From assembly GCA_031459235.1 (NCBI GenBank), contig JAVKIY010000004.1:1-64000 (forward strand): a stretch of DNA of 64,000 nucleotides, written 5' to 3'. The DNA is from Fervidifonticultor_A tertius. GTDB lineage: Bacteria > Sysuimicrobiota > Sysuimicrobiia > Sysuimicrobiales > Humicultoraceae. The position numbers and the translations under genes are program-made. The notes beneath the pieces were generated by a model, which saw only the letters and a list, made by a program, of their open reading frames with translations, did no database searches and was not told where the DNA came from. Below are positions 22,963 to 31,583 of the stretch, in pieces (the first letter of the stretch is position 1; each line of letters opens with the position of its first letter).

Positions 22963-25900
22963 ATGTCCAAGGCCATCGTCAGGCTCTTTGGAGCGTTTGA
23001 GTTCCTTGTCGGCGGCCGGCCAGTGGATCTTCACACTGCGCAGGCGCGTTTTGTGGCCTATCTCGCACTAGTTCGTGGGCGCCCCGTAGCCCGACAGGCA
23101 ATTTGGGGTGCCCTGTGGTCGGAATTATCGGACGAGCGGGCCCGATCGAATCTCAGTAACATCATATGGCGGTTGCGTCAGACACTTTTGCGCCACGGGA
23201 TCCCAGAAAGCGCGCTTAGGGTCGACACTAATACAGTCTCGCTGGATTCGCGGCTGATACAATCCGACGTCAACATGTTTTTGCGGGATTTGTTGCCCCA
23301 AGATAGTCCGTACGCGTCGCTTGAAACACTCGCCCGTGCCGCGGCTGCGTTGAAGCTCTATAGGGGAGACTTGTTAGCCGATTGGGATGTCGAATGGTGC
23401 GTCGCCGAGAGAGAGCTACTGCGTCAGCGGTACGTGGATACACTTCGGTGCCTTGCCGCCGCGTTCGAGAAGCGCGGGAGAGTAGACTTGGCTCTGCGGT
23501 ACGGACGCAAGGCGGTGGAGATGGATCCGCTGAACGAGGAACTGGCTAGGCTGCTAATGAGGCTGTTCATTGAATCGGGCAATCGCACGTCGGCCCTGGC
23601 GTTCTATCGACGCTTTGCGGCCGACCTTCGCAGGGAGCTTGGGGTCGCGCCTGACGAGGAGACCCAGGCGCTTGTCGCCGCTCTTGTCCAGCGTCAGGTT
23701 ACCCCGATCGGAGCACGCGGTACCAACTGTGTTGATCCGTTGCAGTCGGCGGTGGCGCTAGTCGGTAGAGACGGCGAGAGGCTACTCATCGCATCAATGA
23801 TGGAGAGCGCGATCACCCGGAAGGGGGGCGGGATTCTTCTGGCTGGTGAGCCCGGCATTGGGAAGACCAGGCTCGTGGAGTGGGCCATGGAAGACTGGGT
23901 GGCGCGAGGGGGCGCCGTTTCCGCTGCTCGCTGCATTGAGTTCGCTGAGCCCATTCCGTACCAAGTGCTGTTCGACGCCGTCGGGAGGCGGTCTGCGCAA
24001 CCATCGTTGTCTCCGTCCGAGGGAGGCTCAACAATGGCGGTCACAACGGCGTCTCCTGGTGCGAGTGTCAACAGCGAGATGCCGGGCGAAGTCTGGGCGC
24101 AGGAGCGACCCTTCCATAAGCTGAGGCTGCTTGAGTGGTTTCGGGCCTCCCTGTGGGCGGCCGCGGAGCAGAGACCCCTGCTTCTCGCACTTGAGGATCT
24201 GCAGTGGGCGGATGCCGATAGCTTGGATGCCATTGTTTACCTGCTTGCGCATGCGAGGCGAGCACCGGTACTTCTGCTGCTGACGGCACGCCGTCCCGCC
24301 ACCTTGTCAGTTGAATCCTACCTCGATAAGCTTCAAAGATATGCGCTCCACACCGTCAGGCTGCCCCGGCTATCCGGACTCGAAACACGAACCCTTGTCG
24401 AGGGGTTGCTTCGAGGTAGAGCCGTTCCGCCGGCGTTCGCAACCTGGATTCATGCGGAAACTGAGGGGAATCCACTGTTCGTGGTCGAGACGCTTCGCCT
24501 TCTTGAGCAGAAAGGAGATCTGGGAAGTCTGCTTGCAGGGCGCGCGCCCGAGCCGCTACTAGCCGGGATGACGAAACCTGTGGTGCCAGAGGGAATTCGG
24601 TTTTCGATTCAGCAGAGACTTCAACTGCTCGACACGGAATCCTTGAGAGTAGCCCAAATTGCGTCCATAGCCGGGCGTAGTGTGGATCCACAGCTTCTTG
24701 CAGCGGCGAGCGGCGTTTCAAGCAACGAACTGGCCCGGATTCTTCAAACCTTGATGCAAGTCGGGATTCTTGAACGCAGCGAGGATAAGCTTCGGTTCTC
24801 ACATGACAAGATACGTGCGGTCTGCTACGAGACCATTCCGGTGGCACTCCTTCAGACGTGCCACGCGCAGTGGGCTAGAACACTCGTGCAGGGTCAGGAC
24901 GCCTCACCACAAGATGTCGCTTGGCACTGGCAGTCCGCAGGACAGTGGGCGGAGGCCTGCGTCTATTGGGAGCTTGCCGGAGATGACGCAATGCGCCTTC
25001 ATGCCTACGAAACGGCCGTTTGCAGCTATCGGTTGGGGCTACAGTGTTTGCTCAGGGTGCGGGTGGATAGCGACGGCGAAAGGTTTCCACTCAGGATACG
25101 ACTTCTGCTCAAGTGTGAGCATGCCATGACACACCTTGGCATGCCCAATGAGAGACGTGCTGCCTTGAGGGAAGCTCGGTCCCTGATCACACGCGGCCGC
25201 CTGTCCGCTCTTGAGCCCTGTTGGTACCTACGGAAGGGCCTACTTGAAGAACACGTTGGTGACTTCGGCATGGCAGTGAGGTTCGCGCGGAGGTCTTGGG
25301 CGCTAGCTCGTTCTATTGGGGATTGCGCTGTCGAGGCCGAAGCACTACGCTTGATGGCTATCGCCCTCAGCCGCGGTGGGCGTGAAAAGCGGGCGCGGGC
25401 CGTGTCCGCCCTTGCACTCAGGAGGGTAGGAAGCCGCCCCACACGCTCAAGAGTCGCCGCCTTAACCGACGCCGCGATTGTGCATCTACGACTCGGTGAG
25501 TACGATCGGGCTCTTGCCCATGTTGGCGAGGCGCGGGCAGCTATTGTTGAGCTCGGTGACGACGACGGTTACCTAGTCTCATTGACCGAGGCTGCGATTC
25601 AGAAGCGTGTGGGGGAGGTCGAGCCAGCGCGCCTGAACTGTGTAAGGGCATTGCGAGAGTCAAGCGCGAGGTCGGAAGCAGTATCAACAGCGCGAATTCG
25701 CTTTCAGTTGGCAACTCTCGATGCACTCGAGGGCAGGCTTGCCGACTCCTTGACGAACCTCAGGCACGCCCGGTCCACTCTCCGATCCGCCGGCTACTCC
25801 CGCATGTACGCCGCATGCCTCAACGAGATCGCCTACGGTGTCGGCCGCCTGCTCGGGAACTACCACTGGGCCTGGCGCGCGTCCGAGCAGGCCCTCGAGC

Positions 25901-26667
25901 TGTCCCGTGCCTACCGGAGCGCGCACGCGACCGCGATTTACCTCGACACCCAGGCGCAACTCCTCCTGGAGATGGACCGCGTCGAGGAGGCCCAGAAGGT
26001 CATCGACGAGGCCATCGCGCTGCTCGGCGAAGAGCTGACGTCCACGGGACAGTTCGCAGAGTCGCTGGCCCGTCGCGGCATGGTCTACCTCCGCGCCGGC
26101 GACCTGCCGCGGGCCATTGAGGACCTGGAAGCGGCGCGGCGCGCGCAGACGCACCGCGGCGAGAAGCTCCACCTGCCTGACACGCTCACGAGCCTGGCGA
26201 TGGCGTACGCACTCCTGGGCGACGCGGATCGCGCGGTGGAGGCCTCGACCGAGGCGCTGCGCGTGCTGGCGGCGGTCCGGGGCGTCAACCACCAGCCGCA
26301 GCGCATCCTGTGGAACCACTACAAGATCCTGGCGCGCTTCGACCGGCAGCCGCGCCTCCCGTTTCTGCGCCGCGCGGTGCGGTCGATCGAGGCGCAGGCC
26401 GCCAGGCTGACCCGCGCGCAGGCGCGTCGTTTCCGCACGTGGGTTCCGGTCAACCGCGAGATCCTCGACGCGTGGGCCGAGCTGAACATGCCGGCGGCCG
26501 CCGGTGCCGAGCCGGAGGTGGACGCGCCTGCGGCGCTGGCGGGGTTCGAGATCCCCGACGCGCAGGCCGCGGCCCTCGAAGCCGAGGGGCGGCGGGCGCG
26601 GCTGGTTGCGGCGCCCGCGCGGTTTGAAACCTCGGAGCCGCCGGCGCCCTCGTTGAGAGTACCGTAA
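22963..26667 (+). CDS. BTAD (SARP-like) transcriptional regulator with AAA-type ATPase and TPR repeats
   Basis: A 1234-residue regulator. Residues 1-95 form a winged-helix DNA-binding domain (RLFGAFEFLVGGRPVDL), residues ~100-245 a bacterial transcriptional activation domain (BTAD), residues ~265-560 an ATPase with Walker A GEPGIGKT (near 294) and Walker B LALEDLQWAD (near 406), and the rest is TPR-like helical repeats. This is the layout of large SARP/AfsR-type activators, but it has no C-terminal LuxR HTH. Up to about residue 936 codon use is low-GC; from about 25780 on it is the host's high-GC style, without loss of frame. It follows the HD-GYP pair, so its targets may include them. Confidence 0.9.
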   Translation: MSKAIVRLFGAFEFLVGGRPVDLHTAQARFVAYLALVRGRPVARQAIWGALWSELSDERARSNLSNIIWRLRQTLLRHGIPESALRVDTNTVSLDSRLIQSDVNMFLRDLLPQDSPYASLETLARAAAALKLYRGDLLADWDVEWCVAERELLRQRYVDTLRCLAAAFEKRGRVDLALRYGRKAVEMDPLNEELARLLMRLFIESGNRTSALAFYRRFAADLRRELGVAPDEETQALVAALVQRQVTPIGARGTNCVDPLQSAVALVGRDGERLLIASMMESAITRKGGGILLAGEPGIGKTRLVEWAMEDWVARGGAVSAARCIEFAEPIPYQVLFDAVGRRSAQPSLSPSEGGSTMAVTTASPGASVNSEMPGEVWAQERPFHKLRLLEWFRASLWAAAEQRPLLLALEDLQWADADSLDAIVYLLAHARRAPVLLLLTARRPATLSVESYLDKLQRYALHTVRLPRLSGLETRTLVEGLLRGRAVPPAFATWIHAETEGNPLFVVETLRLLEQKGDLGSLLAGRAPEPLLAGMTKPVVPEGIRFSIQQRLQLLDTESLRVAQIASIAGRSVDPQLLAAASGVSSNELARILQTLMQVGILERSEDKLRFSHDKIRAVCYETIPVALLQTCHAQWARTLVQGQDASPQDVAWHWQSAGQWAEACVYWELAGDDAMRLHAYETAVCSYRLGLQCLLRVRVDSDGERFPLRIRLLLKCEHAMTHLGMPNERRAALREARSLITRGRLSALEPCWYLRKGLLEEHVGDFGMAVRFARRSWALARSIGDCAVEAEALRLMAIALSRGGREKRARAVSALALRRVGSRPTRSRVAALTDAAIVHLRLGEYDRALAHVGEARAAIVELGDDDGYLVSLTEAAIQKRVGEVEPARLNCVRALRESSARSEAVSTARIRFQLATLDALEGRLADSLTNLRHARSTLRSAGYSRMYAACLNEIAYGVGRLLGNYHWAWRASEQALELSRAYRSAHATAIYLDTQAQLLLEMDRVEEAQKVIDEAIALLGEELTSTGQFAESLARRGMVYLRAGDLPRAIEDLEAARRAQTHRGEKLHLPDTLTSLAMAYALLGDADRAVEASTEALRVLAAVRGVNHQPQRILWNHYKILARFDRQPRLPFLRRAVRSIEAQAARLTRAQARRFRTWVPVNREILDAWAELNMPAAAGAEPEVDAPAALAGFEIPDAQAAALEAEGRRARLVAAPARFETSEPPAPSLRVP

Positions 26668-26713
26668 GAGCACCGGCGCCTACCGTCCGATTATCCAGGC
26701 ACGTCGAGGGCGG

Positions 26714-27460
26714 GTGATCGGGATGGGGGGCGTGGTCACGGCGCGCTTTCTGGTCGACCGGCCGATTCGTCAGGGCATGGTCCGGGCGATCCTGGATACC
26801 CTGACCGCGCAGGGCGGTTACTACGAGCCGCACCTGATCCGGCGGTCCGCAGATGACGGCGACCGTCGCATCTTCTGGGGCCGGCCGGCGGGGTTGCTGG
26901 ACGACGTCGCGCAGGGGCCGGACGCGACCTTCCTGCGCGTTGCCGAAGGCCTGGCGGAGCCGGTGCTGACGTTCCGCATCAGTCCCTCGCCTCGGGCGTT
27001 GCCGAGCGTGGTTACGCTGCGGCTCCCGGCGGAAGCGCTCGCGAGCACCCGCGACGTCGAGCAGCTTCTCGGCGTGGGTAAGGGGCTCTACCTGTTCCTG
27101 GAGTCGCCGTGGGGGACGATCGGCGCCGCATCCGCCGCCGACGGCGCGCCGCGGACCCTCCTCCAGTGGGCCACCTATGTCGGGCCGGAGACGGTCAGCC
27201 GCGCGGGACCGGCGCGCTTCCTGACCTCGCTGGCGTTCATCGTGGAGATCCTGCCGGACGGCGGTGTCATGCTCGTTACCCACGCCTCGCCGTCGCTCGC
27301 GGAGACCGACGACGGGCGGGCGCTGCGCCGACACCTCGAGGACGCGACGGGACTCGCGGACGCCCTGGGCGGTCTCGCCCGCCACGCGCCCCCTGACGGC
27401 GATGTGCCGCGCACGGCAGGGATCACCCGGAGGAGCCAGGGACCGTCCTCGCAGGTCTGA
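26714..27460 (+). CDS. Hypothetical protein, unknown family
   Basis: A 248-residue soluble protein I do not recognise. There is no signal peptide or membrane segment. It begins VVTARFLVDRPIRQGMVRAI and looks like a mixed alpha/beta fold, with a regular hydrophobic pattern up to about residue 215 and a polar tail. Codon use is normal for the window, which supports a real gene. It starts 46 bases after the BTAD regulator, with GAGGG upstream of the GTG at 26714; an ATG at 26723 is an equal alternative. It could be cotranscribed with the regulator. Confidence 0.7.
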   Translation: MIGMGGVVTARFLVDRPIRQGMVRAILDTLTAQGGYYEPHLIRRSADDGDRRIFWGRPAGLLDDVAQGPDATFLRVAEGLAEPVLTFRISPSPRALPSVVTLRLPAEALASTRDVEQLLGVGKGLYLFLESPWGTIGAASAADGAPRTLLQWATYVGPETVSRAGPARFLTSLAFIVEILPDGGVMLVTHASPSLAETDDGRALRRHLEDATGLADALGGLARHAPPDGDVPRTAGITRRSQGPSSQV

Positions 27461-27692
27461 CGGCCGTTTCCCCGGCGGGTCCCAGCGCCCTGACCCGGCG
27501 CGAGGGCTCTTCTTCCCGGCGACCACGCTGCAGTTGCATCTGACTTCCGCCACTAGATCTGGTGGCGTCGCACCTATTCACCCCCACATCTCCACGCTCG
27601 CTTTGGTGGCGCAAACCCGCATGGCGCATGGATTCCCGCCCGTGGTCTTCGCCGACTAATTTCGTGATTTTGAGGACTACGAGAAGGACTTC
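27461..27692. other. Region upstream of the dcw cluster
   Basis: A non-coding stretch before the MraZ boxes, lower in GC than its surroundings near 27640-27690 (ACTAATTTCGTGATTTTGAG). The dcw promoter must lie here or within the boxes, but I see no clear -35/-10 pair. A frame open from 27562 into mraZ is judged non-coding. Confidence 0.4.
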
Positions 27693-27738
27693 GTGGGAAC
27701 ATGGAGAATGGTGTGGGGCAAAGTGGGGAACTGTGGGG
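27693..27738 (+). promoter_or_regulatory. Phased MraZ-binding boxes upstream of mraZ
   Basis: GTGGGA at 27693 and GTGGGG at 27713, 27723 and 27733 lie on one 10-base register, with the unit at 27703 degenerate. MraZ is known to bind TGGG-type direct repeats with 10-base spacing ahead of its own operon in E. coli and Mycoplasma. The last box touches the ATG and probably doubles as the ribosome-binding site. Confidence 0.8.
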
Positions 27739-28161
27739 ATGCTCAGAGGCGAGTACGAGTACGCGCTGGACGACAAAGGGCGCGTGGTAATCCCGACCAG
27801 GTTTCGCCGTGTGCTCGGTGACCAGGTCGTCGCCGCCCGCGGGCTCGATCCGTGCGTCAGCATCTACTCGCCCGAGGGCTGGGCGAGGGTAGAGGAGGAG
27901 CTCGTCCAGCTCTCCACCGGCAAGCGCGACATCGTGCGGGTGATCCTGGCCAGCGCGGTGGACCTGGAACTTGACCGGCAGGGCCGCGTGACGCTGCCGG
28001 CGCGGCTTCGGCAGTACGCGGGGATCGACCGCGACGTCGTCGTCGTGGGACTGATCAGGCGGGTCGAGATCTGGAACCGGTCCGCGTGGGCGGCTTACAT
28101 CGAGCGTGCACAGAAGGCGGCGTTGCAGATCGCGGAGCAGGTGGAGGGGTTGCGGCTGTAG
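27739..28161 (+). CDS. mraZ: Transcriptional regulator MraZ
   Basis: A 140-residue protein of the AbrB-like MraZ family with its two repeats: GEYEYALDDKGRVVIPTRFR near the N-terminus and LELDRQGRVTLPARLRQYAG in the second half. MraZ forms rings and controls the dcw operon by binding TGGG repeats, which are present right upstream. The ATG at 27739 is chosen over a longer reading because it gives the canonical N-terminus (MLRGEYEYALD). First gene of the dcw cluster; its end overlaps the open frame of rsmH. Confidence 0.96.
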   Translation: MLRGEYEYALDDKGRVVIPTRFRRVLGDQVVAARGLDPCVSIYSPEGWARVEEELVQLSTGKRDIVRVILASAVDLELDRQGRVTLPARLRQYAGIDRDVVVVGLIRRVEIWNRSAWAAYIERAQKAALQIAEQVEGLRL

Positions 28162-29273
28162 ACGCCGAGGGTATCGACGCCGGGCACGTCCCGGTGATGC
28201 GCGACGAGGTTCTGGCCTGGCTGGCCCCGAGGCCCGGCGGAGTGTACGTGGACGCGACGATCGGGGCGGGAGGGCACGCGGAGGCGATCCTGCGGCGGAT
28301 CGCCCCCGGGGGGCGGCTGATCGGGATCGACCGCGACGCCGAGGCGCTGGCGATCGCGGCGCGACGACTGGCTCCATACGCAGCATCGGTCACACTACGG
28401 CACGCCAACTTCACGGCTATCCGCCAGATCGTGGCGGAGGCCGGCGTCGAGACGGTGGACGGGATCGTCATGGATCTGGGGGCCTCATCGCTGCAGTTCG
28501 ACGCGCCCGAGCGCGGGTTCAGCTTCTCGCGGCCTGGCCCGCTCGACATGCGCATGGACCGGTCGCAACCGACCACTGCGGCCGACCTGATCAATGGCCT
28601 CCCCGAGCGCGAGCTGGCCAATCTCATCCACCGGTATGGTGAGGAGCGATTCGCGCGCCGGATCGCCCGGGCGATCGTCCGGCGCCGGCCGATCCATACG
28701 ACCACGGCGCTCGCCGATGCCGTCAGCGCCGCCATCCCGCGCCGCGCCTGGCCGCGGGGTCTCCACCCGGCGACGCGCACCTTCCAGGCGCTGCGTATCG
28801 CCACCAATCACGAGCTCGACGATCTGGAACGCGCACTGCCGGATGCCGTGGGGGCTCTCCGGGGGGGAGGTCGACTCTGCGTCATCACCTTCCACTCCCT
28901 GGAAGATCGAATCCTCAAACACACCTACCTGCGCCTCTCCCGTGGCTGCACCTGTCCTCCCGGGAGCCCCCTCTGCACCTGTGGCGGACGCCGCTGGCTG
29001 CGCGTGCTCACGCGCCGGCCGCTGACCCCGTCACCGAGCGAGATCGCGGCCAACCCGCGCGCCCGCAGCGCGAAGCTGCGGGTGGCGGAGCGGCTGGTCG
29101 ACCCTGCCGTGCACGGCTCGAGGTTCCCAGATGCGCCGGAGGCCGGTCAACCTTGCGCTGATCCCACCCTCCCCACCGTCTCTCCTGACGTCGTCTCTCC
29201 GGCACCCGGCCTCCGGCGCTTGACCGTCCGTACGCGCTCCGGCGCGCGCCCGCGCGAGGGTCGGCGGCGATGA
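28086..29273 (+). CDS. rsmH: 16S rRNA (cytosine(1402)-N4)-methyltransferase RsmH
   Basis: A SAM-dependent methyltransferase for C1402 in the ribosomal decoding centre. Conserved blocks are HVPVMRDEVLAWL, DATIGAGGHAEAIL, GIDRDAEAL, DLGASSLQFD and GRLCVITFHSLEDR. The start is a problem: the conserved HVPV lies at about 28184, and the only ATG, GTG or TTG upstream of it in frame is the GTG at 28086, deep inside mraZ, giving 395 residues. GGAGGGG at 28143-28149 would suit a non-standard start near 28155-28175. The C-terminal ~50 residues are Pro-rich and non-conserved. The stop overlaps ftsL by 4 bases. Confidence 0.94.
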   Translation: MGGLHRACTEGGVADRGAGGGVAAVDAEGIDAGHVPVMRDEVLAWLAPRPGGVYVDATIGAGGHAEAILRRIAPGGRLIGIDRDAEALAIAARRLAPYAASVTLRHANFTAIRQIVAEAGVETVDGIVMDLGASSLQFDAPERGFSFSRPGPLDMRMDRSQPTTAADLINGLPERELANLIHRYGEERFARRIARAIVRRRPIHTTTALADAVSAAIPRRAWPRGLHPATRTFQALRIATNHELDDLERALPDAVGALRGGGRLCVITFHSLEDRILKHTYLRLSRGCTCPPGSPLCTCGGRRWLRVLTRRPLTPSPSEIAANPRARSAKLRVAERLVDPAVHGSRFPDAPEAGQPCADPTLPTVSPDVVSPAPGLRRLTVRTRSGARPREGRRR

Positions 29274-29737
29274 TCGCCCCGCGTCCTCGCGCGCGCTTCT
29301 ATCCCGTATGGCTGCCGGACGGCGCCGCGCGCCGGCAGCCGGTTGTTCGGCGTCGGCCGCGTCTGCACCCGATGGTCGGCGCGACGGTGATGGCGGTCCT
29401 TCTCACCCTGCCGGCGGTGCTGTACGTGTCGGTACGCGCGTACAGCGCCGAGGCCGGCTACACGATCCTGCGCCTGCAGCACGACCTCGCGCGCCTGCGC
29501 GCGGAACACGCGCGCCTGTCGCTGCAGGTGGCGGCCCTCAAAGCGCCGCAGAGGATCGAACGCTACGCCACCAAGGAGCTGGGGATGGCGCCGCCCCGCC
29601 AGTCCCAGCTCGCCACCATCACCGTCGGGCCGTCCATCGCGCGGGTCGAGGTTCCCGCCGGCGGAGGGGGCGTGTTCCGCACGGTCGTCGGGTGGTTCGG
29701 AGGAGGAGAGGCCGAGGCCCGCGAGCGACCGCGATGA
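29270..29737 (+). CDS. ftsL: FtsL/DivIC-like cell division protein
   Basis: A 155-residue bitopic membrane protein with a ~40-residue basic cytoplasmic part, one membrane helix (GATVMAVLLTLPAVLYVSV) and an outer coiled coil (ILRLQHDLARLRAEHARLSL) ending in a conserved-type ERYATKELGM. Position between rsmH and ftsI and this layout identify FtsL, which with DivIC/FtsB and FtsQ activates septal synthesis. The last ~35 residues, Gly-rich, are extra. It overlaps its neighbours by 4 bases on both sides (ATGA). Confidence 0.88.
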   Translation: MIAPRPRARFYPVWLPDGAARRQPVVRRRPRLHPMVGATVMAVLLTLPAVLYVSVRAYSAEAGYTILRLQHDLARLRAEHARLSLQVAALKAPQRIERYATKELGMAPPRQSQLATITVGPSIARVEVPAGGGGVFRTVVGWFGGGEAEARERPR

Positions 29738-31530
29738 CCCGCCGCCGTTCCCGTCGCCCGCCCGGGCGGACGCCTCCACCCGGGCGGCGCGCCTTTCCCC
29801 GGGCCGCCGAGGCCGAGGCCGAGCACCAGCGCGTGATCCGCCAGCGCGCGACCGCGCTCTTCATCTTGCTCGCGCTGGCGCTCGCGGGGCTGGGCGCGCG
29901 GCTGGTCTCACTGCACGTCGTGCAGGCGGGGGCGCTGGAGCGGATGGCGGCGCGCCAGCAGACCGGCGAGTTCCTCATCGAGCCGCGCCGGGGTCGGCTG
30001 CTCGACCGCTGGGGCCGGTCGCTCGCCGTCAACGTGGACGCCGAGTCGATCTACGCGGTGCCGTCGCGCATCGCCGACCGGCGGGCGTTCGCGCGCGCCG
30101 TGGCGCCGGCCATGGGCCTGCGCGCTGACGACGTCCTCAGCCGGCTCGTCCCCGACCGCCACTTCGTGTGGCTCGCGCGCAAGGTCGAGCCCCAGACCGC
30201 CGCCGCGGTACGCCGGCTCGGGCTGGGGGAAGGCATCGGGTTCCTTACCGAGCCGCGCCGGCAGTATCCCAACGGCACGCTCGCGGCCCACGTGCTCGGC
30301 TTCGCCGGCATCGACAACCAGGGGCTCGCTGGCGCCGAGCTGGCCTTCGACCACTACCTCCGCGGGCGGGCCGGGCTGGCGCGCGTCGAGCGCGACGCGA
30401 TGGGCAGGCCGCGCCTCGAGACGCGGACGATCGTCCGGCCTCCGGTGGACGGCGCCGACGTCGTGCTGACCATCGACCAGGTCCTTCAGCACATCGCCGA
30501 GCGCGAGCTCGACGCGACGCTCGCGACCACACGCGCGGCCTGGGGCGCAATCGCCATGCTCGACCCGGAGAACGGCGAGGTGCTGGCCCTTGCCGTTGCG
30601 CCACGGTTCGATCCGAACGCCTACGAGCGAGTCCCTCCCGAGCGCTGGAACAACCCGGTGCTCGCCCACACCTACGAGCCCGGGTCCACGTTCAAGGTCG
30701 TGCTCGCCGCCGCGGCGCTTGACGCGGGCGCGGTGGACGCGCACGAGGTCTTCCGCACCGGCGGGAGCCTGCGCGTGGCCGGCGGGTACGTGATCCGGGA
30801 GGCGCGTGGCCGCCGGTTCGAGCGCCAGACGCTGGCCGACGTCATCCGCAACTCGTCCAACGTCGGTGCGGCCATGATCGCGACGCGGCTCGGCGTGCGG
30901 CGCTACCACGACGCGATCCGGCGGTTCGGTTTCGGGGCGCCGACCGGCATCGACCTCCCGGGCGAGGCGTCGGGGTTGGTCCCGCCGCCCGAGCAGTGGC
31001 GCGGCGCGGTGCTCCAGACCGCGGGATTCGGGCAGGGCGTCTCCGCGACGCCGCTGCAGGTGCTGGTCGCGGGTGCCACGCTGGCGCGCGACGGGCTGCT
31101 GGTGCGCCCGCGCGTGCTCCGGGCCGTGCGCGACCCCGATGGCCGCGCGATCGAGGTGCCGGCGCCAGCGGCGGGGCCGCAGGTCGTCGCGCCACAGACC
31201 GCGCGCCGCGTGCTGGCCATGATGGTCGAGGCGGTGGCGCACGGTGGCGGCACCCAGGCGGCAATCGACGGGTATCCGGTCGCGGGCAAGACGGGTACCG
31301 CGCAGAAGCCCTCGCCCGCGGGCGGCTACCTGCCGGACTCCTACGTCGCGTCGTTCCTCGGCATCGTGCCCGCCGACCGGCCCCGCCTGGCCGTGCTGGT
31401 GCTGCTCGACGATCCGCGCGGCGAGTACTTCGGCAGCGTGGTGGCGGCGCCGTTGTTCCGCGCGGTCGCCTCGCAGGCGCTGTGGCACCTGCGGGTGGCG
31501 CCATCGCAGGCGCCCACGGCGGCGCGCTAG
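29734..31530 (+). CDS. ftsI: Septal class B penicillin-binding protein (FtsI/PBP2b type)
   Basis: A 598-residue peptidoglycan transpeptidase for septum formation. An Arg/Pro-rich cytoplasmic tail is followed by one membrane helix (ALFILLALALAGLGARLVSL), the dimerisation domain (RRGRLLDRWGRSLAVN) and the transpeptidase domain with the nucleophile in PGSTFK (Ser318), SSN in RNSSNVG and KTG in GKTGTAQK. There is no C-terminal PASTA domain, so it is not of the PASTA-bearing type common in Firmicutes. The ATG at 29734 overlaps the ftsL stop. Partner of FtsW encoded downstream. Confidence 0.95.
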   Translation: MTRRRSRRPPGRTPPPGRRAFPRAAEAEAEHQRVIRQRATALFILLALALAGLGARLVSLHVVQAGALERMAARQQTGEFLIEPRRGRLLDRWGRSLAVNVDAESIYAVPSRIADRRAFARAVAPAMGLRADDVLSRLVPDRHFVWLARKVEPQTAAAVRRLGLGEGIGFLTEPRRQYPNGTLAAHVLGFAGIDNQGLAGAELAFDHYLRGRAGLARVERDAMGRPRLETRTIVRPPVDGADVVLTIDQVLQHIAERELDATLATTRAAWGAIAMLDPENGEVLALAVAPRFDPNAYERVPPERWNNPVLAHTYEPGSTFKVVLAAAALDAGAVDAHEVFRTGGSLRVAGGYVIREARGRRFERQTLADVIRNSSNVGAAMIATRLGVRRYHDAIRRFGFGAPTGIDLPGEASGLVPPPEQWRGAVLQTAGFGQGVSATPLQVLVAGATLARDGLLVRPRVLRAVRDPDGRAIEVPAPAAGPQVVAPQTARRVLAMMVEAVAHGGGTQAAIDGYPVAGKTGTAQKPSPAGGYLPDSYVASFLGIVPADRPRLAVLVLLDDPRGEYFGSVVAAPLFRAVASQALWHLRVAPSQAPTAAR

Positions 31531-31550
31531 GCGCGTCGCGGCGCGTACTA

Positions 31551-31556
31551 TAGAAT
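31551..31556 (+). promoter_or_regulatory. Candidate internal -10 element before murE
   Basis: TAGAAT, within TACTATAGAAT, lies 28 bases before the murE start in one of the few gaps of the dcw cluster. The same hexamer precedes the gene at 44737 and nrdR. No -35 is visible. Confidence 0.4.
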
Positions 31557-31583
31557 GAACGGGGACCGGGCGGAGGTGACCGG

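Larger units (their letters stand above)
18600..25780. other. Block of lower GC and relaxed codon use (mosaic segment)
   Basis: From about 18600 to about 25780 third codon positions are much less G/C-biased than elsewhere in the window. The left edge lies inside the MFS gene and the right edge near residue 936 of the BTAD-ATPase gene, and both frames run through unbroken. An insertion would usually break the genes; replacement by homologous recombination with a lower-GC relative, or a chimeric assembly, would give this picture. The IS remnant inside the block is high in GC again. Edges are estimated by eye to roughly 60 bases. Confidence 0.7.

Noticed and set aside
18600..25780. Prophage or integrative element
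   Set aside because: No integrase, capsid, terminase, relaxase or att repeats are seen, and both borders lie in intact reading frames.
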